Assembly (NCBI RefSeq): GCF_019226825.1
Contig: NZ_CP076643.1
Coordinates: 1 to 64,000, forward strand
Source of the DNA: Vibrio ostreae
GTDB lineage: Bacteria; Pseudomonadota; Gammaproteobacteria; Enterobacterales; Vibrionaceae
DNA length: 64,000 bases
Reading direction: 5' to 3'
The translations under genes and the position numbers were made by a program. Under the pieces are notes generated by a model that ran no database searches, was not told the origin of the DNA, and saw nothing but the letters and a program-made list of their open reading frames with translations. This document shows, piece by piece, positions 1 through 10,308 of this stretch. How positions within the stretch are numbered: the first letter of the stretch is position 1; every line of letters begins with the position of its first letter.

Positions 1-1246
1 CCAAAAGATAGGATTACTGGCTGTGGTCTCGATGGAAGGGGCGGCCAACTCTCACGCGGCGATTTTATCGCGTGCGCTGAGATCCCGGCCGCCCAATGGG
101 GGAGTATCGCTTAATCTTAAGCAGATTAACGGCAAAATCAGGATTGTCGATGGCTACAGCGGTAAGCTGTTTATCTCTCCGGCCAGACAGATTCTGGCTG
201 ATACCGCTCTCTGGCTAATGAAGAGCGTGAATTGTCGCAAATGGTCAATGAGATGGCCATGGCGGAGCCGGCGTTACCGAGAATGATCAGATATCGGAAT
301 TGCTGCAATGCGGAGCCTGAGTGCGCCGACAGCAATATAGCCGTCAATCAGAGGGCGTCGATGGGGTCGAGCTATACCATACGAAATTTCGTTCCTGCTC
401 CAGCACCGTTTCCCGTCCGAAGAGGAGCAGATTCAGCAGCAATACCGTACGGTGCTCTCGGCCTGCCTGACAAGCTGGTGGTGATGCGTACACACTCGAT
501 ATCGGTGGTGATAAACCGTTGCCATACTTACTGAATTGAAGAGGATCGCGCGTTCTCTAGGCTGGCGCGGGATTCGCTTTACTCTCGATCCGCCGGACAT
601 CTTTCTCATTCAACTGCGGGCCATGTTGCGCCAGTTGTGGCATCTTGGCTGAGCATTCTGCTGCCGATGATCTTCTGGCCCGCCCGGAACTCTGACGATC
701 GGATGAAACTTATCCATCAGGCCTATGAAGAGAGCGTTAAACTCGACGCCGGGTTCGTATGCCGGAAATCGGCATCATGGTTGAAGTGCCTTCTATGTTG
801 TACCTGTTACCGTTGATCGCCGATAAAATCGACTTTGTTTCGGTGGGAACGAATGACCTGACCCAGTATATGTTGGCCGTCGATCGGAACAATTCCCGGG
901 TTGCTGATGTCTATGAATCGATGCATCCTGCGGTGGTGATGGCACTTAAGCAGATCCAGCAGATCTGTGGAACGTCACTACATTCCCGGTTTGTGTGTGT
1001 GGTGAGTTGGCGAGTGACCCGATTGGCTCGCTACTGTTGATTGGTCTGGGCTATCAGGCCCTGAGTATGAACACTTCTAACGTGGCTCGGGTTAAATATC
1101 TGATTCGTCATTCCGGAGCTGACCGAGCTGAGCGCGCTTGCCGACAAAGCGCTGATGCAACCTTACGGAAAAGAAATTTATATTATGATGCTGGCTTATT
1201 TCGAGGACAAAGGCTTTGCCGGCTTCGTACGTGCGGGAAAAAATAG
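1..1246 (+). pseudogene. ptsP: PtsP, PEP-protein phosphotransferase of the nitrogen PTS (3' part, multiply frameshifted)
   Basis: PtsP is Enzyme I of the nitrogen PTS. It takes phosphate from phosphoenolpyruvate and passes it to NPr and then EIIA-Ntr in the cytoplasm. The window opens inside the gene. The active-site region is visible near the start (GGAANSHAAIL-like stretch, with the phosphorylated histidine), and the PEP-binding barrel is clear at 759-960 (MPEIGIMVEVPSM, then SVGTNDLTQYMLAVDRNN). The C-terminus reads ...YIMMLAYFEDKGFAGF in the third frame near 1180-1225. The pieces lie in different frames, with at least six indels and some base changes, so no continuous protein can be read. 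Neighbours ptsP-TSUP-lgt-thyA are all on the plus strand with short gaps, the usual gamma-proteobacterial order. The damage pattern suggests poor sequence quality rather than decay. The family is certain; the exact end is less so. Confidence 0.85.
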
Positions 1247-1270
1247 GAACAGAATGTGAATATAGAATGA

Positions 1271-2053
1271 ATGTCCCTGTTGCTGTTATTGGGGTCAGTG
1301 GTCGGTGTGCTGGCGGGTTTGCTGGGCATCGGCGGCGGGCTGGTGGTAGTACCGGCTCTGCTGTTTCTGTTGCCTTATGCCGGGAATTTCACCGACATTA
1401 TCATGCAATTGGCTTTAGCGACCTCGCTCGCCACCATCATAGTGACCTCTGGCTCATCTGCAATCAATCATCTTAAACTGGGTAACGTCGACATGTTTGT
1501 CGTCAAATGGCTACTACCCGGCGTGCTGGCTGGTGGTTTTCCGGCTCGGTGATCGCAGAATGGATCCCTGGCGAGCATCTGCCAAAAAGTGTTTGGTGTC
1601 ATTGTTGTTTTATTGGCGCTGCAGATGTTCCGCTCAATCAAAAATCAACCCGAACGCGACCGATGCCGGGGGCGGCGCTGACTGGTCTGACGGCAGCGGC
1701 ATCGGTATTGTCTCCAGCCTGGCCGGGATTGGCGGCGGTTCTTTGTCCGTGCCTTTCCCTCCAATCACCACGGTGTCGAGATGCGAAAAGCGGTCGGTTC
1801 TTCTTCTGTGTGTGGCTGTATGATTGCGATTGCCGGTATGCTCGGCTTTGTGTTGCATGGCTTTCATGCCCAAGGGCTGCCTAAGTACAGTGTGGGTTAT
1901 GTTTATCTGCCTGCGCTGGTGGCCATTGCCTCAACCTCAATGCTGACTACCCGGATCGGCGCCCGGTTGGCTACCCGTTTACCTACCGCGGTTCTGAAGC
2001 GTTTCTTTGCCGTTTTTCTGATGTTCGTCGCTGTATCTATGTTGATGCAATAA
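1271..2053 (+). pseudogene. TSUP-family (TauE/SafE) membrane permease, frameshifted
   Basis: This is a probable anion exporter or permease of the TSUP (sulfite exporter TauE/SafE) family in the inner membrane. Intact coding would give about 260 residues, a normal length. The N-terminal part (1271-1552) has the hydrophobic, glycine-rich first repeat (VGVLAGLLGIGGGLVVVPAL). The second copy of the family's GIGGGS motif appears near 1725-1745 in another frame, and the last membrane segments read cleanly at 1781-2053. At least four one-base indels separate the pieces (near 1540, 1582, 1695 and 1762), and the reading frame is restored overall. The gene lies between ptsP and lgt on the same strand. 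Substrate is unknown. ATG 1271 was chosen because it opens the family's N-terminus; ATG 1267 is in another frame. Confidence 0.8.
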
Positions 2054-2087
2054 TCTGATTTATCCAAAAACAAGAGAATACTAATTT

Positions 2088-2905
2088 ATGTCTCAGGGCT
2101 ATTTTGAGTTTCCTAATATTGACCCCGTCATTTTTTCTATCGGGCCAGTTTCTGTGCGCTGGGTACGGCATGATGTATCTGGTTGGTTTCCTGTTTGCTA
2201 TGTGGCTGGCGAACCGCCGGGCCGATAAGCCGGGAAGTGGCTGGAATCGTGAGCAGGTGTCTGATCTGTTGTTTGCCGCTTTCCTTGGGGTAGTGATCGG
2301 CGGCCGGGTTGGCTATGTGCTGTTCTACAACTTCGAGATGTTCCTGGATGATCCGCTTTACCTGTTTAAAGTGTGGACCGGCGGCATGTCATTTCATGGT
2401 GGTCTGCTTGGCGTTATTACGGCCATGTTCTGGTATGCGCATAAAAATCAGCGCACCTTGTTTGGTGTGGCGGATTTTGTCGCACCGCTGGTGCCGTTCG
2501 GCCTGGGGATGGGGCGCTTAGGTAACTTTATGAATGGTGAGCTATGGGGACGAGCGACCGATCTGCCTTGGGGGGTTGTGTTCCCGGGGGCGGGGCCGTT
2601 GCCGCGTCACCCATCCCAGCTGTACGAATTTGCTCTGGAAGGCGTGGTGCTGTTCTTTATTCTCAACTGGTTTATTAAGAAGCCTCGTCCTTTAGGCTCG
2701 GTATCAGGGCTATTTTTTGGCCGGATATGGTACATTCCGCTTCCTGGTTGAATTTGTCCGTGAACCGGATGCCCAGTTAGGCTTGTTTGGCGGTATCATT
2801 TCAATGGGGCAAATTCTTTCCACACCAATGATTTTTGGCGGCGTACTCTTAATGGTATGGGCCTACAAACGCGGCCGGTTCCAGGATCAGGCTGCGGCGA
2901 AGTAA
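2088..2905 (+). CDS. lgt: Prolipoprotein diacylglyceryl transferase (two frameshifts as given)
   Basis: Lgt transfers diacylglycerol from phosphatidylglycerol to the lipobox cysteine of prolipoproteins in the inner membrane, the first step of lipoprotein maturation. ATG 2088 gives [13 protein letters not shown], the usual N-terminus. An extra G near 2161 (TGGG where TGG is expected) breaks the frame, and an extra T near 2716 breaks it again before [17 protein letters not shown]. Removing both gives 271 residues, the normal length. The signature [13 protein letters not shown] and the SFHGG segment are present; the family's catalytic arginine and histidine lie there. lgt is essential in related bacteria, so both indels are probably sequencing errors in homopolymers. 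thyA starts 9 bp downstream, the common lgt-thyA operon. Confidence 0.93.
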
Positions 2906-2914
2906 GGGTTAGTA

Positions 2915-3767
2915 GTGAAACAGTATTTAGATCTTTGTCAGCGCATCGTCGATGAAGGCGTATGGGTTGAGAATGAGCGCACCGGTAAACGTTGTCTGAC
3001 GGTGATTAATGCCGATCTCACTTATGATGTGGCTAATAACCAGTTTCCACTGGTGACCACCCGGAAAAGCTTCTGGAAAGCGGCAGTGGCTGAGTTACTG
3101 GGCTATATCCGGGGTTATGACAGTGCGGAAGATTTTCGCAAACTGGGGACGAAAACCTGGGATGCGAATGCCAATCTCAATCAGGCATGGCTGAATAATC
3201 CGTATCGCAAAGGTGACGATGACATGGGTCGGGTATACGGTGTACAGGGCCGCGCCTGGGCCAAGCCGGATGGTGGTCATATCGACCAGTTAAAAAAGAT
3301 TGTTGATGATCTGAGTCGCGGTGTTGATGATCGCGGCGAAATTCTTAATTTTTACAATCCGGGTGAGTTTCACATGGGCTGTTTGCGTCCGTGTATGTAC
3401 AGTCATCATTTTCTCTGCTGGGTGATACCTTGTACCTGAACAGTACGCAGCGTTCGTGTGATGTTCCGCTCGGGCTGAACTTTAACATGGTTCAGGTGTA
3501 TGCGTTTTTTGGCCATCATGGCGCAGATTACCGGTCATAAGCCGGGTCAGGCATTTCCACAAGATTGTCAATGCGCATATCTATGAGGATCGCTTGAACT
3601 GATGCGTGATGTTCAGCTCAAGCGCGAGCCGCTGACAGCGCCGCAGTTCCACATTAACCCGGATATCAAATCGTTGCACGATCTGGAAACCTGGGTGACG
3701 CTGGATGATTTTGAAGTCACGGGGGTATGAATTCCATGACCCGATTCAGTATCCGTTCTCGGTCTGA
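2915..3767 (+). pseudogene. thyA: Thymidylate synthase, about five frameshifts as given
   Basis: ThyA makes dTMP from dUMP using methylene-tetrahydrofolate. GTG 2915 begins [15 protein letters not shown], and the first 165 residues read cleanly. After YSHH near 3411 a T is missing. Further indels follow near 3507 (extra T), 3550 (extra T), 3598 (missing G) and 3721 (extra G). Corrected, the protein would have 283 residues, the normal Vibrio length. The substrate-binding stretch after the first lesion is recognisable in another frame ([20 protein letters not shown]), as is the C-terminus ending YPFSV. The catalytic cysteine region ([11 protein letters not shown] here, resembling the MALAPCH-type segment) could not be confirmed as intact. 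With so many single-base errors in a housekeeping gene, poor sequence quality is the simplest explanation. Confidence 0.9.
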
Positions 3768-3789
3768 CCCTGCTGTCCGTTGCAATATA

Positions 3790-3818
3790 GAAAACGCCGC
3801 TTGTTAGCGGCGTTTTCT
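3790..3818 (+). terminator. Rho-independent terminator after thyA
   Basis: Stem AACGCCGC/GCGGCGTT with loop TTGTTA, followed by TTTCTT. It lies 23 bp beyond the thyA stop and can serve the lgt-thyA transcript. Confidence 0.85.
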
Positions 3819-3902
3819 TGTCTGTAGCAACCTATTTTGCCTGAGTCAACTTATCGGCCGGCGACAATCTATAGTAAGGCTGAGCCTTCCTGATTCAGTT
3901 AA

Positions 3903-3931
3903 TAAAAAGCGCTTCCAAGGGAGAGCGCTTT
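3903..3931 (-). terminator. Rho-independent terminator after nptA
   Basis: Inverted repeat AAAGCGCT/AGCGCTTT. On the minus strand it is followed by a T-rich run, so it ends the nptA transcript 22 bp past its stop. Together with the thyA terminator it separates two convergent units. Confidence 0.75.
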
Positions 3932-3952
3932 GATCAGAAGTCAATGGGGCGC

Positions 3953-5113
3953 TTAAGAGCTCAGCGCCAGAATCACACCCGGAAGCAGGATAAACAGTGA
4001 TAGCAGATACAGCGCCACTACAGCTTTGTTTTTGACGGCCATTTCTGACAGCGCATCTGCGCCTTTCAGTGGCAGTTCACGCAGGAAAGGCACGCCGTAA
4101 ATCAGTACCGTTGCCAGGACATTAAAGGTCAGGTGTACCAGAGCTATTTGCAGGGCAAACACCGCGAACTCACCGGAGACCGCCGTTGCTGCCAGCAGTG
4201 CTGTGATACAGGTACCAATGTTTGCGCCCAGAGTGAATGGATACACTTCGCGTACTTTCAGCACGCCAGTCCCCACCAGAGGAACCATCAGACTGGTTGT
4301 GGTTGATGACGACTGAACCAGAACGGTGACTACGGTGCCGGAAAAATTCCGTGCAGCGGTCCGCGGCCGATGGCGTTTTTCAAAATGTCACGAGCGCGAC
4401 CCACCATCAGGCTCTTCATCAGTTTGCCCATCACAGTGATAGCGACAAAGATGGTCGCAATACCCAGTACGATAAGGGCTACACCACCTAGCACGTCCCC
4501 GAATGAGGCAAACTGATCTTGCAGCGCGCTGATCACAGGTTTGGTGATTGGTTTAATGAAGTTGAGCCCTTTCATGCTCATGTCGCCCGTTGCCAGCAGA
4601 GGTGATACCAGCCAGTGGGAGATTTTTTCCAAAATGCCGAACATCATTTCCAGTGGCAGGAAGATGACGACTGCCAGCACGTTAAAGAAGTCATGAATCG
4701 TGGCGCTGGCAAAAGCGCGCTTGAACTCTTCTTTACAACGCATGTGGCCAAGACTGACTAGGGTGTTGGTGACTGTTGTGCCGATATTAGCACCCATCAC
4801 CATCGGAATGGCGGTTTCAACTGGCAGGCCTCCGGCAACCAGACCAACAATAATAGAAGTTACGGTACTGGAAGACTGAATCAGTGCGGTTGCAACCAGG
4901 CTCTATCATCAGGCCAGCAATCGGATGGGAGGCAAATTCAAACAGGACTTTAGCCTGATCACCTGTGGCCAATTTAAAGCCACTGCCCACCATAGCCACC
5001 GCTAATAGCAGCAGATACAGCATGAAACCCAAGTTTGCCCAGCGCAGCCAACGTGTGGTACTTGAAATTGGCGCAGCTGCGGAAGTTGCTTGGTTGATCA
5101 TTGTTTTCTCCAT
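3953..5113 (-). CDS. nptA: Na+/phosphate cotransporter NptA (two frameshifts as given)
   Basis: NptA is a sodium-dependent phosphate importer of the Na/Pi-cotransporter II family in the inner membrane. The two hallmark QSSS repeats are visible: LIQSSSTVTSIIVG near 4860 and VLVQSSSTTTS near 4315, each followed by a GANIGT motif (MGANIGTTVTN and GANIGTCITA). One base is gained near 4905, just before the first QSSS, and one is lost near 4344, just before the second. Corrected length is 386 residues, close to the about 382 of V. cholerae NptA. The gene is divergent from nhaR across about 400 bp. A PHO-box-like site lies about 60 bp upstream, which would link the gene to phosphate starvation. MINQ at 5101 is an alternative start. 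Confidence 0.9.
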
Positions 5114-5172
5114 TGACCCTTGGATATTGTGTGGTCGGTTGTTGAATCTGTGCGCGATAGTAGAGCGTGAAT

Positions 5173-5190
5173 ATTGCAGTAATATGACAG
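5173..5190 (-). promoter_or_regulatory. Candidate PHO box (PhoB site) upstream of nptA
   Basis: On the minus strand this reads CTGTCAT-ATTA-CTGCAAT, two 7-base repeats 11 bp apart. It matches about 15 of 18 positions of the classic PhoB box CTGTCATA(A/T)A(A/T)CTGTCA(C/T). It ends 60 bp before the nptA start and points the same way. PhoB control of a phosphate transporter is biologically expected but inferred here. The rest of the gap to nhaR (5191-5517) is AT-rich and shows no gene; a CTGTCAT half-site also sits near 5375. Confidence 0.5.
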
Positions 5191-5517
5191 AACGCTTTCA
5201 AATCGAGTGGTTTGTCATTTAGCTCATTTTCTGTACTGACTGGCTTGGTTGATTGTTTTGTAATTAACTGTTTTTAAGTTGTTTTTTTTGATTGAACTCT
5301 GCCGCTGGGGAAAGAAAAAAATTTTAACGCTCAGCTCCTTTTTAGCCATTTTGACGATAAAATTTATGTCAGCACTGTCATATTGAAAGGGATTTGTTTC
5401 GTAATTACTGAGTTTTTTGTGTATTTGCTTCGAAAATATCGAGTTTGTTGCGAAGCGGTCAGGGCTTCTGTTATAAACAAACTCACTCACTAGGTTTATC
5501 AATGACTGGCAATTACT

Positions 5518-6409
5518 ATGTCTCATCTTAATTACAACCATCTTTATTATTTCTGGATGGTGTGCAAACAAGGTTCCGTGACTAAAGCTGCGGATGCACT
5601 GTTTCTGACTCCGCAAACGGTTACCGGCCAGATCAAAGCGCTGGAAGAACGCATGGCGGGCAAGCTGACTAAGCGCAACGGACGCAGCCTTGAGCCAACG
5701 GAACTGGGTCAGTTAGTCTTTAAATATGCCGACCGCATGTTTGGCCTCAGTTACGAGATGTTGGATATTGTGAATTACAGTCAGCGCAATAATGTGTTGT
5801 TTGATGTTGGCGTAGCCGATGCTCTGTCGAAACGGCTGGTGAGTAAAATCCTGATGGACCACAGTGCCGGCTGACAACAGCATCCATTTACGCTGTTTCG
5901 AATCGACCCACGAAATGCTGCTGGAGCAGTTATCACAACATAAACTGGATATGATCTTGTCGGATTGTCCGGTGGATTCCGGTCAAAGCCCGGGTTTATT
6001 CAGTAAAAAGCTCGGTGAGAGTCATATGGGCTTTTTTCCAGCGGCAGTCTGGATAACAGTGATTATCCGGCGGTACTGGAACAGCGTAAATTATTGATCC
6101 CGGGCAGTCGTACAGCGATGGGGAGAAAAGTACGCCAGTGGTTTGATCATCAGGGAATCCAGCCCAATATTCTGGGCGAATTTGATGACGCAGCGTTAAT
6201 GAAAGCATTTGCCCGCTATCATCCCGAGGTGATTTTTTATGGCTCCGCTGATGTATATGAATGAGATGGAGCAGGAATTGTCGCTGCAACTGGTCAGCCG
6301 GATTGAAGAAATTAAAGAGGAATACTACGTTATTTTTGCCGAACGAATGATTCAGCATCCGGCGGTAAAGAATGTTTATGATGCTGATTTCAGCAATTTA
6401 TTTGAATGA
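5518..6409 (+). pseudogene. nhaR: NhaR, LysR-type activator of the sodium/proton antiporter gene (three frameshifts as given)
   Basis: NhaR is a LysR-family transcription factor that activates nhaA in response to sodium. The N-terminal winged helix reads cleanly from ATG 5518 ([25 protein letters not shown], then [14 protein letters not shown]). The effector domain continues in other frames: [22 protein letters not shown] from 5867, then a stretch ending in [18 protein letters not shown] with the stop at 6407-6409. Single-base lesions lie near 5862, 6037 and 6237, the last two in T runs. Corrected length is 296 residues, the family norm. nhaA is not in this window. The frameshifts probably reflect sequence errors. 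Confidence 0.9.
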
Positions 6410-6662
6410 ATATTTTATTACTGTTTACAAATAGATTACTATCACGCCACTGATAATCTCTTTGTAACCGCTTTCTTGGGCAATGATGATGTCGGTAATT
6501 TGAGGCGAACTGATGGACAGTCCGGGTTTTTTTGACCCAGATTGTGGGATATCCATCATGACGGAAGTACGTAAGTACTTGGCGGTCAAGGACGCAGGCC
6601 GTTTGTGAATAAAAATAAATGCCATGGTTTGGCTGAAACGGTTATGTCAAAGAGGCTTACTC

Positions 6663-6960
6663 ATGAACCTACAAGAAATGGAACAAAACTCCGCTCAGGC
6701 AGTGGTGCTGTTAAAGGCGATGGCGAATGAGAGACGGCTGCAGATCCTATGCTTACTGCATAATCAGGAGCTATCCGTAGGGGAACTGTGTGGCAGACTG
6801 GAATTGAGTCAGTCAGCGTTGTCACAGCATTTGGCCTGGCTGAGAAGGGGATGGTTTAGTTGAGACGCGTAAAGAAGCACAAACTGTGTATTACACGCTC
6901 AGCAGTGATGAAGTAAAGTTGATGATTGAGTTACTGCATCGGTTGTACTGCGAGCCTTAA
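6663..6960 (+). CDS. hlyU: HlyU, ArsR-family transcriptional regulator (one frameshift as given)
   Basis: HlyU is a small winged-helix dimer of the ArsR/SmtB fold that lacks metal binding. In pathogenic vibrios it activates haemolysin and other virulence genes, partly by displacing H-NS. ATG 6663 gives MNLQEMEQNSAQAVVLLKAM, then the recognition helix ELSQSALSQHLAWLRR, very close to V. cholerae HlyU. An extra G in a GGGG run near 6848 breaks the frame just after LRR. Removing it gives DGLVETRKEAQTVYYTL-like sequence and a 98-residue protein ending at 6960. The gene lies between nhaR and rpsT, as in V. cholerae. The 250 bp upstream holds a palindrome (AAGTAC/GTACTT near 6570) but no gene I can support. 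Confidence 0.92.
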
Positions 6961-7102
6961 TTTGGCCGTAGTGTCAGCGTTTTTGCTGTTATCCGTAGAC
7001 AAGCAGGCAGGTTACGGAGATAAGAGCGCTGGGGCTACGATGCTATCGAGATGAATCATTGAGCTGAAAATCAGTAATTCGGTCGATAAAAAATGACAGG
7101 CA

Positions 7103-7133
7103 ATAAAAAAACCGGCAGAAGCCGGTTTTTTTT
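7103..7133. terminator. Bidirectional terminator between hlyU and rpsT
   Basis: A-run, stem AACCGGC/GCCGGTT, then a T-run. The symmetric A and T tracts let it work on both strands, ending hlyU (plus) and rpsT (minus). Confidence 0.85.
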
Positions 7134-7156
7134 ATCACTGGGTTATCAAGTTCTGA

Positions 7157-7417
7157 TTACAGAGCTTTGATAGCAGCAGCGAAACGAGACTTATGACGAG
7201 CTGCTTTATTCTTGTGAATAAGGCCTTTAGTTGCCATACGGTCCAGGATTGGTGTAACAGCTGCGAATGCAGCAGTTGCGCCTTCTTTGTCGCCTGCAGC
7301 GATTGCAGCAACAGTTTTCTTCATGTAAGTGCGCATCATTGAACGACGGCTAGCGTTGTGCTGGCGACGTTTTTCAGATTGGATAGCGCGCTTCTTAGCA
7401 GATTTACAGTTTGCCAA
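7157..7417 (-). CDS. rpsT: 30S ribosomal protein S20, UUG start
   Basis: S20 is a small-subunit protein that binds 16S rRNA early in assembly. The protein begins (M)[20 protein letters not shown] and runs to FAAAIKAL, 86 residues, the normal length. The start is a TTG at 7417, preceded by GGGAG at 7426-7430. An ATG 15 bp upstream would add MGVRP, which is not family-like. E. coli rpsT also starts with UUG, and that rare start is part of its autogenous control, so the same may hold here. Lysine- and arginine-rich throughout. Monocistronic, divergent from murJ across about 260 bp. Confidence 0.97.
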   Translation of the reverse strand: MANCKSAKKRAIQSEKRRQHNASRRSMMRTYMKKTVAAIAAGDKEGATAAFAAVTPILDRMATKGLIHKNKAARHKSRFAAAIKAL

Positions 7418-7675
7418 GGGTCTAACTCCCAAAAACTTTAGTTCGGTGACAATTTAAGGGCCGGAAATATCCCCTATTTGCACTTAATTGTCAAATGATT
7501 TGTGCAAAAACCCATCTAAGCCAAACAAGTTTGGTATCGGAAGGTCTTCGCGGTTAAGATGGCGTGGATTCTAACAGTATTTTTTTGCCAATGCTAATAC
7601 TTATCTGATCTCTCACTGACATTATTTAGTGGCAGGGAAAGATAATGTTGTTTTCGCGTATTTTTCGAGGTTACC

Positions 7676-9239
7676 GTGAGTAAACGCTTGCTCAAGTCAG
7701 GCATGATAGTCAGTGCCATGACGTTGATTTCGCGCGTCCTGGGCCTGGTTCGGGACATAGTGGTCGCGAACTTAATGGGCGCAGGAGCCAGTGCGGATGT
7801 CTTTTTCTTTGCCAACCGCATTCCTAATTTTTTACGTCGTCTGTTTGCTGAAGGTGCTTTCTCGCAGGCTTTTGTGCCGGTTTTGACCGAGTATCACGCC
7901 AGTGGTGACCTCAATAAAACCCGTGAACTTATCGCCCGGGCCTCTGGTACGTTGGGGGTGCTGGTGACTATCGTTACTTTAATCGGGGTTTTGTGCTCGG
8001 GTGCGGTGACGGCTCTGTTTGGGGCGGGCTGGTTTCTGGACTGGCTCAATGACGGCCCGGCAGCCCCCAAATTCGAGCTGGCCAGTTTTCTGCTTAAGAT
8101 TACCTTTCCTTATCTGTGGTTCATCACCTTTGTTGCGCTGTCTGGGGCGGTATTGAATACCCTGGGCAAATTTGCCGTGTCGTCTTTTACGCCAGTGTTT
8201 CTCAATGTCATGATGATCTTGTGTGCCTGGTTTGTTTCGCCAAACCTTGAGCAACCAGAAGTCGGCCTGGCAATAGGGGTGTTTTTAGGCGGTCTGGTTC
8301 AGTTTTTGTTTCAATTGCCGTTTTTAATCAAGGCCGGTGTGCTGGTGAAACCCAAATGGGGCTGGAAAGATCCCGGAGTGGTTAAAATTCGCACATTGAT
8401 GATTCCGGCTTTATTTGGTGTTTCAGTCAGTCAGATCAACTTGTTGTTCGACTCTTTTGTGGCCAGTTTTCTGCATACCGGCTCGATCAGCTGGTTGTAC
8501 TATTCGGATCGCCTGCTTGAGTTTCCGCTTGGTTTGTTCGGTATCGCGATCGCGACCGTTATTCTGCCGGCGCTATCGCGTAACCACGTCGATGCACACA
8601 GCGATGGCTTTGCCCATACCATGGACTGGGGGGTGCGAATGGTTATTCTGCTGGGGGTCCCGGCGATGCTGGGTCTGATGGTGTTAGCCAAGCCGATGCT
8701 GATGGTGCTGTTTATGCGTGGTGAGTTTACGCCGCAAGATGTGCAGATGGCATCGGCGTCACTGCTGGCCTATTCAGCTGGCCTGCTGAACTTTATGCTG
8801 ATTAAAGTTCTGGCACCGGGTTACTACTCTCGCCAGGATACGCGAACCCCGGTCCGTTACGGCATCATTGCGATGCTGAGCAACATAGTGTTCAATGCCA
8901 TCTTCGCCTGGTTTTACGGCTATGTCGGCCTGGCGGCGGCAACGGCTTTGTCTGCCTTCATCAATATGGCGCTGCTGTACCGGGGTCTGCATCTGCAAGG
9001 GGTATATCGGGTTTCGGCACAGACCATGCGTTTTATTATCCGTCTCGCGCTGGCCGGGGGCGCTATGGTCGCGGCCATTCTGTGGCAGATGCAAGCCATG
9101 TCTGTCTGGCTGGATTGGGGACTGATGCAGCGCGGCCTGATGTTAACAGCTCTGATCGCACTGGGGGGCAATTGTTTATTTCCTCACCGCGTTAGTGCTG
9201 GGGATCCGGTTAAAAGATTTAAAAGCGGCGACAGATTAA
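7676..9239 (+). CDS. murJ: Lipid II flippase MurJ (frameshift near 3' end as given)
   Basis: MurJ (MviN) flips the peptidoglycan precursor lipid II across the inner membrane. GTG 7676 starts MSKRLLKSGMIVSAMTLISRVLGLVRDIVVA, and the long membrane protein reads cleanly to residue about 495. An extra G in a G6 run near 9166 shifts the last 25 codons. Corrected, the end reads IVYFLTALVLGIRLKDLKAATD with the stop at 9237-9239, giving 520 residues. The family signature around residues 20-60 (RDIVVANLMGAG...ANRIPNFLRRLFAEGAFSQAF) is complete. The gene is essential in relatives, so the indel is likely an error. ribF follows after about 70 bp. Confidence 0.95.
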
Positions 9240-9310
9240 CGCTGATTAGGTTATAATCCGTCGGTTTCACACCAATATAACTGAGAACTATAGGTTTTAA
9301 GCGTATTCCA

Positions 9311-10245
9311 ATGGAATTGATTCGCGGTATTCATAACATCAAAGCACAGCATAACGGCTGTGTACTGACTATAGGAAACTTTGATGGTGTCCATTTCGGT
9401 CATCAACAGGTATTAAATCAGGTTGCTGAGCGGGCAAAGCTGTTTGATCTGCCCTCGGTAGTGATGACGTTTGAACCGCAACCTATGGAGCTGTTCCTGA
9501 AAGACAAAGCTCCTGCCCGGTTAACAAGATTGAGAGATAAGTTTGTCCATATCGGTAAGCTGGGTATCGATCGTCTATTGTGTGTGAACTTCAACCACCA
9601 CTTTGCCAACATCGAAGCGGAGGCATTTATCCGTGACTTGTTGGTGGCCCGATTGGGTGTTAAGTTTCTGGTGGTTGGCGATGACTTCCGCTTCGGCCGT
9701 GGCCGTAAAGGTAACTTTGCCATGCTTGAGCAGGCAGGTTTACGTTACGGTTTTGAAGTGGTCAGTACTCAGAGCTTCTGTTTACAGCAGTTGCGGGTCA
9801 GCAGTACTGCGATTCGTGAAGCTTTGGCCAGTGATGAGCTGGAGAGTGCGGCACACATGCTGGGGCGTCACTATAGTATCAGTGGGCGCGTTTCGCATGG
9901 TCGCAAACTTGGCCGGACGATAGGCTTTCCTACGGCTAATATTCCGCTCAAGCGCTGCGTATCGCCGGTTTCTGGTGTGTATGTGGTGCAAGCGTACGGC
10001 TTGGGCGAACAGCCGCTTGGCGGTGTGGCCAATATTGGCCAACGCCCGACAGTCAACGGGGTTCGTCAGCAGTTAGAAGTGCATTTATTCGACTTTCAGG
10101 GCAATTTATATGGCAAGCAGCTGGAAGTCGCGCTTTACACAAGCTGCGTAATGAACACAAATTTGAGTCTTTTGAGGCTCTGAAACAGCAAATAGAATTG
10201 GATGCTGAGGCAGCAAGGGTGTGGCTGCGTCAGCTTAAGGGTTAA
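9311..10245 (+). CDS. ribF: Bifunctional riboflavin kinase/FAD synthetase RibF (frameshift near 3' end as given)
   Basis: RibF converts riboflavin to FMN and then FAD. The N-terminal FAD synthetase domain shows the nucleotidyltransferase motif TIGNFDGVHFGHQ near residues 21-33. The C-terminal riboflavin kinase domain begins near residue 185 (GRVSHGRKLGRTIGFPTAN). A missing A near 10142 breaks the frame after EVALYT. Restored, the protein continues KLRNEHKFESFEALKQQIE and ends at 10245 with 311 residues, normal for the family. It heads the ribF-ileS-lspA-fkpB-ispH cluster. Its product FMN is also the cofactor ApbE attaches to the NQR subunits encoded at 59-61 kb. Confidence 0.95.
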
Positions 10246-10308
10246 CCGGTTGATTCCACCGGATACCATAATGTCTAACTTCGCCCAATATAACGGAATT
10301 AAGAATCG

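Noticed and set aside
5224..5616. Minus-strand 130-residue ORF overlapping the start of nhaR
   Set aside because: Low-complexity AT-rich sequence overlapping the clear nhaR start, no family resemblance. Treated as chance.
6425..6625. Minus-strand 66-residue ORF between nhaR and hlyU
   Set aside because: No recognisable domain and no ribosome binding site I trust; the region is error-prone.
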